Source: Marinomonas alcarazii (GTDB lineage: Bacteria > Pseudomonadota > Gammaproteobacteria > Pseudomonadales > Marinomonadaceae). From it: a stretch of DNA of 64,000 bases. The stretch is taken from the NCBI RefSeq assembly GCF_003208215.1, contig NZ_QKLW01000002.1, positions 650,672 to 714,671 of the forward strand, written 5' to 3'. Positions 63,116 to 64,000 of this stretch are shown piece after piece (the stretch's first letter is position 1; each line of letters starts with the position of its first letter). Below the pieces are notes generated by a model, which worked only from the letters and a program-made list of their open reading frames with translations, searched no databases and was not told where the DNA came from. The position numbers and the translations under genes are program-made.

Positions 63116-64000
63116 TTACAAATAGGGAGAAAACAATCGAAACAAGTTATTCCGAATCCTTTTATACATAGGCAAGCTTGCCATATCTTCTTCTAAAACC
63201 TGCTCTGCATTGAGCTTTTTCGACTCATATAACGCTGTAAGCTCTGAATTAAGATTACTATCAAAACACTCAAGGTTAATTTCGAAGTTAAACTCTAAAC
63301 TCCTTGCATCCCAATTAGTAGAACCTATAAACGACCACACATCGTCAATAAGAACAATTTTACTGTGATCAAAAGGCCGTTTATTTTTATAGATTTTTAT
63401 ACCGTGTTCTATAATCCGAAGGTAATTGGCTTCCATTACCCAATCAACAAAAAGAATATTACTGCGCTCGGGCACAATAATTTCAACAGACACACCACGC
63501 AAAGCCGCAGCATGAAGAGACGTCATCAAGGTCTGGTCAGGGATGAAATAAGGCGTAATGATCTTAACGCTTGTTTGCGCACAAACGAGTGCGTTCATTA
63601 ATGTCCAACGTATTCTATTATGATGCTCATCGGGCCCATCTTGAATCACTCGGGACACAACAGACGCTTTTTTTGACTCCGTAGTAGCTGGATTGTAAGC
63701 GGGGCATTTAATTAACTCGCCCGTCGCGAAAAACCAATCCTCAATAAAGACCTGGCTGATCTGATCTATCACAGGACCTATCACTTTAAAATGAACATCA
63801 TCAATCGGGTGTTTAGCAGACTCTACCAAATTGCCCTTACTGATATTCATACCACCGATGTAAGCTTCTTGGCCGTCTATACAAAGTATTTTTCTATGGT
63901 TTCTTAGATTAATAAAACGAATACCAGTCAAGGAAATAGCCGGTAAGAATTGAGCGGTTCTGACACCTCGTTTCTTTAGTGCCCTATCCGATTTTCGCCA
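63116..64000 (-). CDS. Cardiolipin synthase / phospholipase D-like protein (partial, start beyond window)
   Basis: The frame is open to the window edge, so the N-terminal part is missing; 294 residues are seen. Two HKD motifs are present: NHRKILCIDGQEAYIGGMN (HxKxxxxD) early and DHSKIVLIDDVWSFIGSTNW later, with IIVPERSNILFVDWVMEANY between. This is the cardiolipin synthase pattern, which joins two phosphatidylglycerols. E. coli ClsA is 486 residues, so roughly 190 are outside the window. ClsA versus ClsB-type cannot be decided without the N-terminus. Confidence 0.88.
   Translation of the reverse strand, partial: WRKSDRALKKRGVRTAQFLPAISLTGIRFINLRNHRKILCIDGQEAYIGGMNISKGNLVESAKHPIDDVHFKVIGPVIDQISQVFIEDWFFATGELIKCPAYNPATTESKKASVVSRVIQDGPDEHHNRIRWTLMNALVCAQTSVKIITPYFIPDQTLMTSLHAAALRGVSVEIIVPERSNILFVDWVMEANYLRIIEHGIKIYKNKRPFDHSKIVLIDDVWSFIGSTNWDARSLEFNFEINLECFDSNLNSELTALYESKKLNAEQVLEEDMASLPMYKRIRNNLFRLFSPYL

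Overview
The window looks like a stretch of chromosome from a marine gammaproteobacterium, most likely Marinomonas or a close Oceanospirillales relative. This is inferred from gene content, not from a search. The markers are the gene order rlmN-pilF-rodZ-ispG-hisS-yfgM-bamB-der, an IscR-controlled suf cluster with sufT, two methyl-accepting chemotaxis proteins, a carboxynorspermidine pathway and an OFA-type transporter. I saw no rRNA, tRNA, CRISPR array, complete insertion sequence or prophage.

Positions 1-4757 are accessory DNA. They hold three copies of a roughly 250-base dispersed repeat, two direct on the left and one inverted and diverged on the right. Between the copies lie small genes that look like integron cassettes: a GNAT acetyltransferase, a membrane-anchored unknown and a helical unknown. 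The first two are followed by attC-like folded sites. Two type II toxin-antitoxin pairs on the minus strand follow; the ParE-like toxin of the second pair has no recognisable start codon. No integron integrase is present in the window.

Positions 4758-24395 are mixed metabolic, transport and signalling genes. They include an RNase D-like exonuclease with a small repeat protein, an MFS exporter divergent from a LysR regulator, a CbiM transporter component behind a cobalamin riboswitch, a FUSC membrane protein, an OFA-family MFS carrier, two chemoreceptors flanking a YegD-type Hsp70, NnrU, the norspermidine/spermidine pair nspC and carboxynorspermidine dehydrogenase, and an AT-rich EAL signalling protein.

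Positions 24594-32721 form a leftward cobalamin cluster, cobJ-cobM-cobW-cobN-cbiX, closed by a terminator. CbiX and CobW carry histidine-rich metal-binding stretches. Positions 32841-42785 hold a lipoprotein, an FMN riboswitch with a good promoter in front of a RibH2-type lumazine synthase, a leucine-rich-repeat protein kinase, DinB, DUF1304 and YbaM-type small proteins, thiopurine methyltransferase, a YgiQ radical SAM protein, and a RimK ligase overlapping an aspartoacylase-like hydrolase.

Positions 42901-52038 are the conserved leftward housekeeping run from ndk and rlmN to der, covering nucleotide supply, rRNA methylation, pilus biogenesis, cell shape, isoprenoid synthesis, histidyl-tRNA charging, outer-membrane assembly and ribosome assembly. 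Positions 52193-60174 are the iron-sulfur assembly locus in transcription order iscR-sufB-C-D-S-A-T, then sufE-iscS, with two abutting IscR-type operators and a promoter in front of iscR. The right edge carries a small anchored protein, a DUF2254 membrane protein, an endonuclease/exonuclease/phosphatase-family protein and a cardiolipin synthase that runs off the window.
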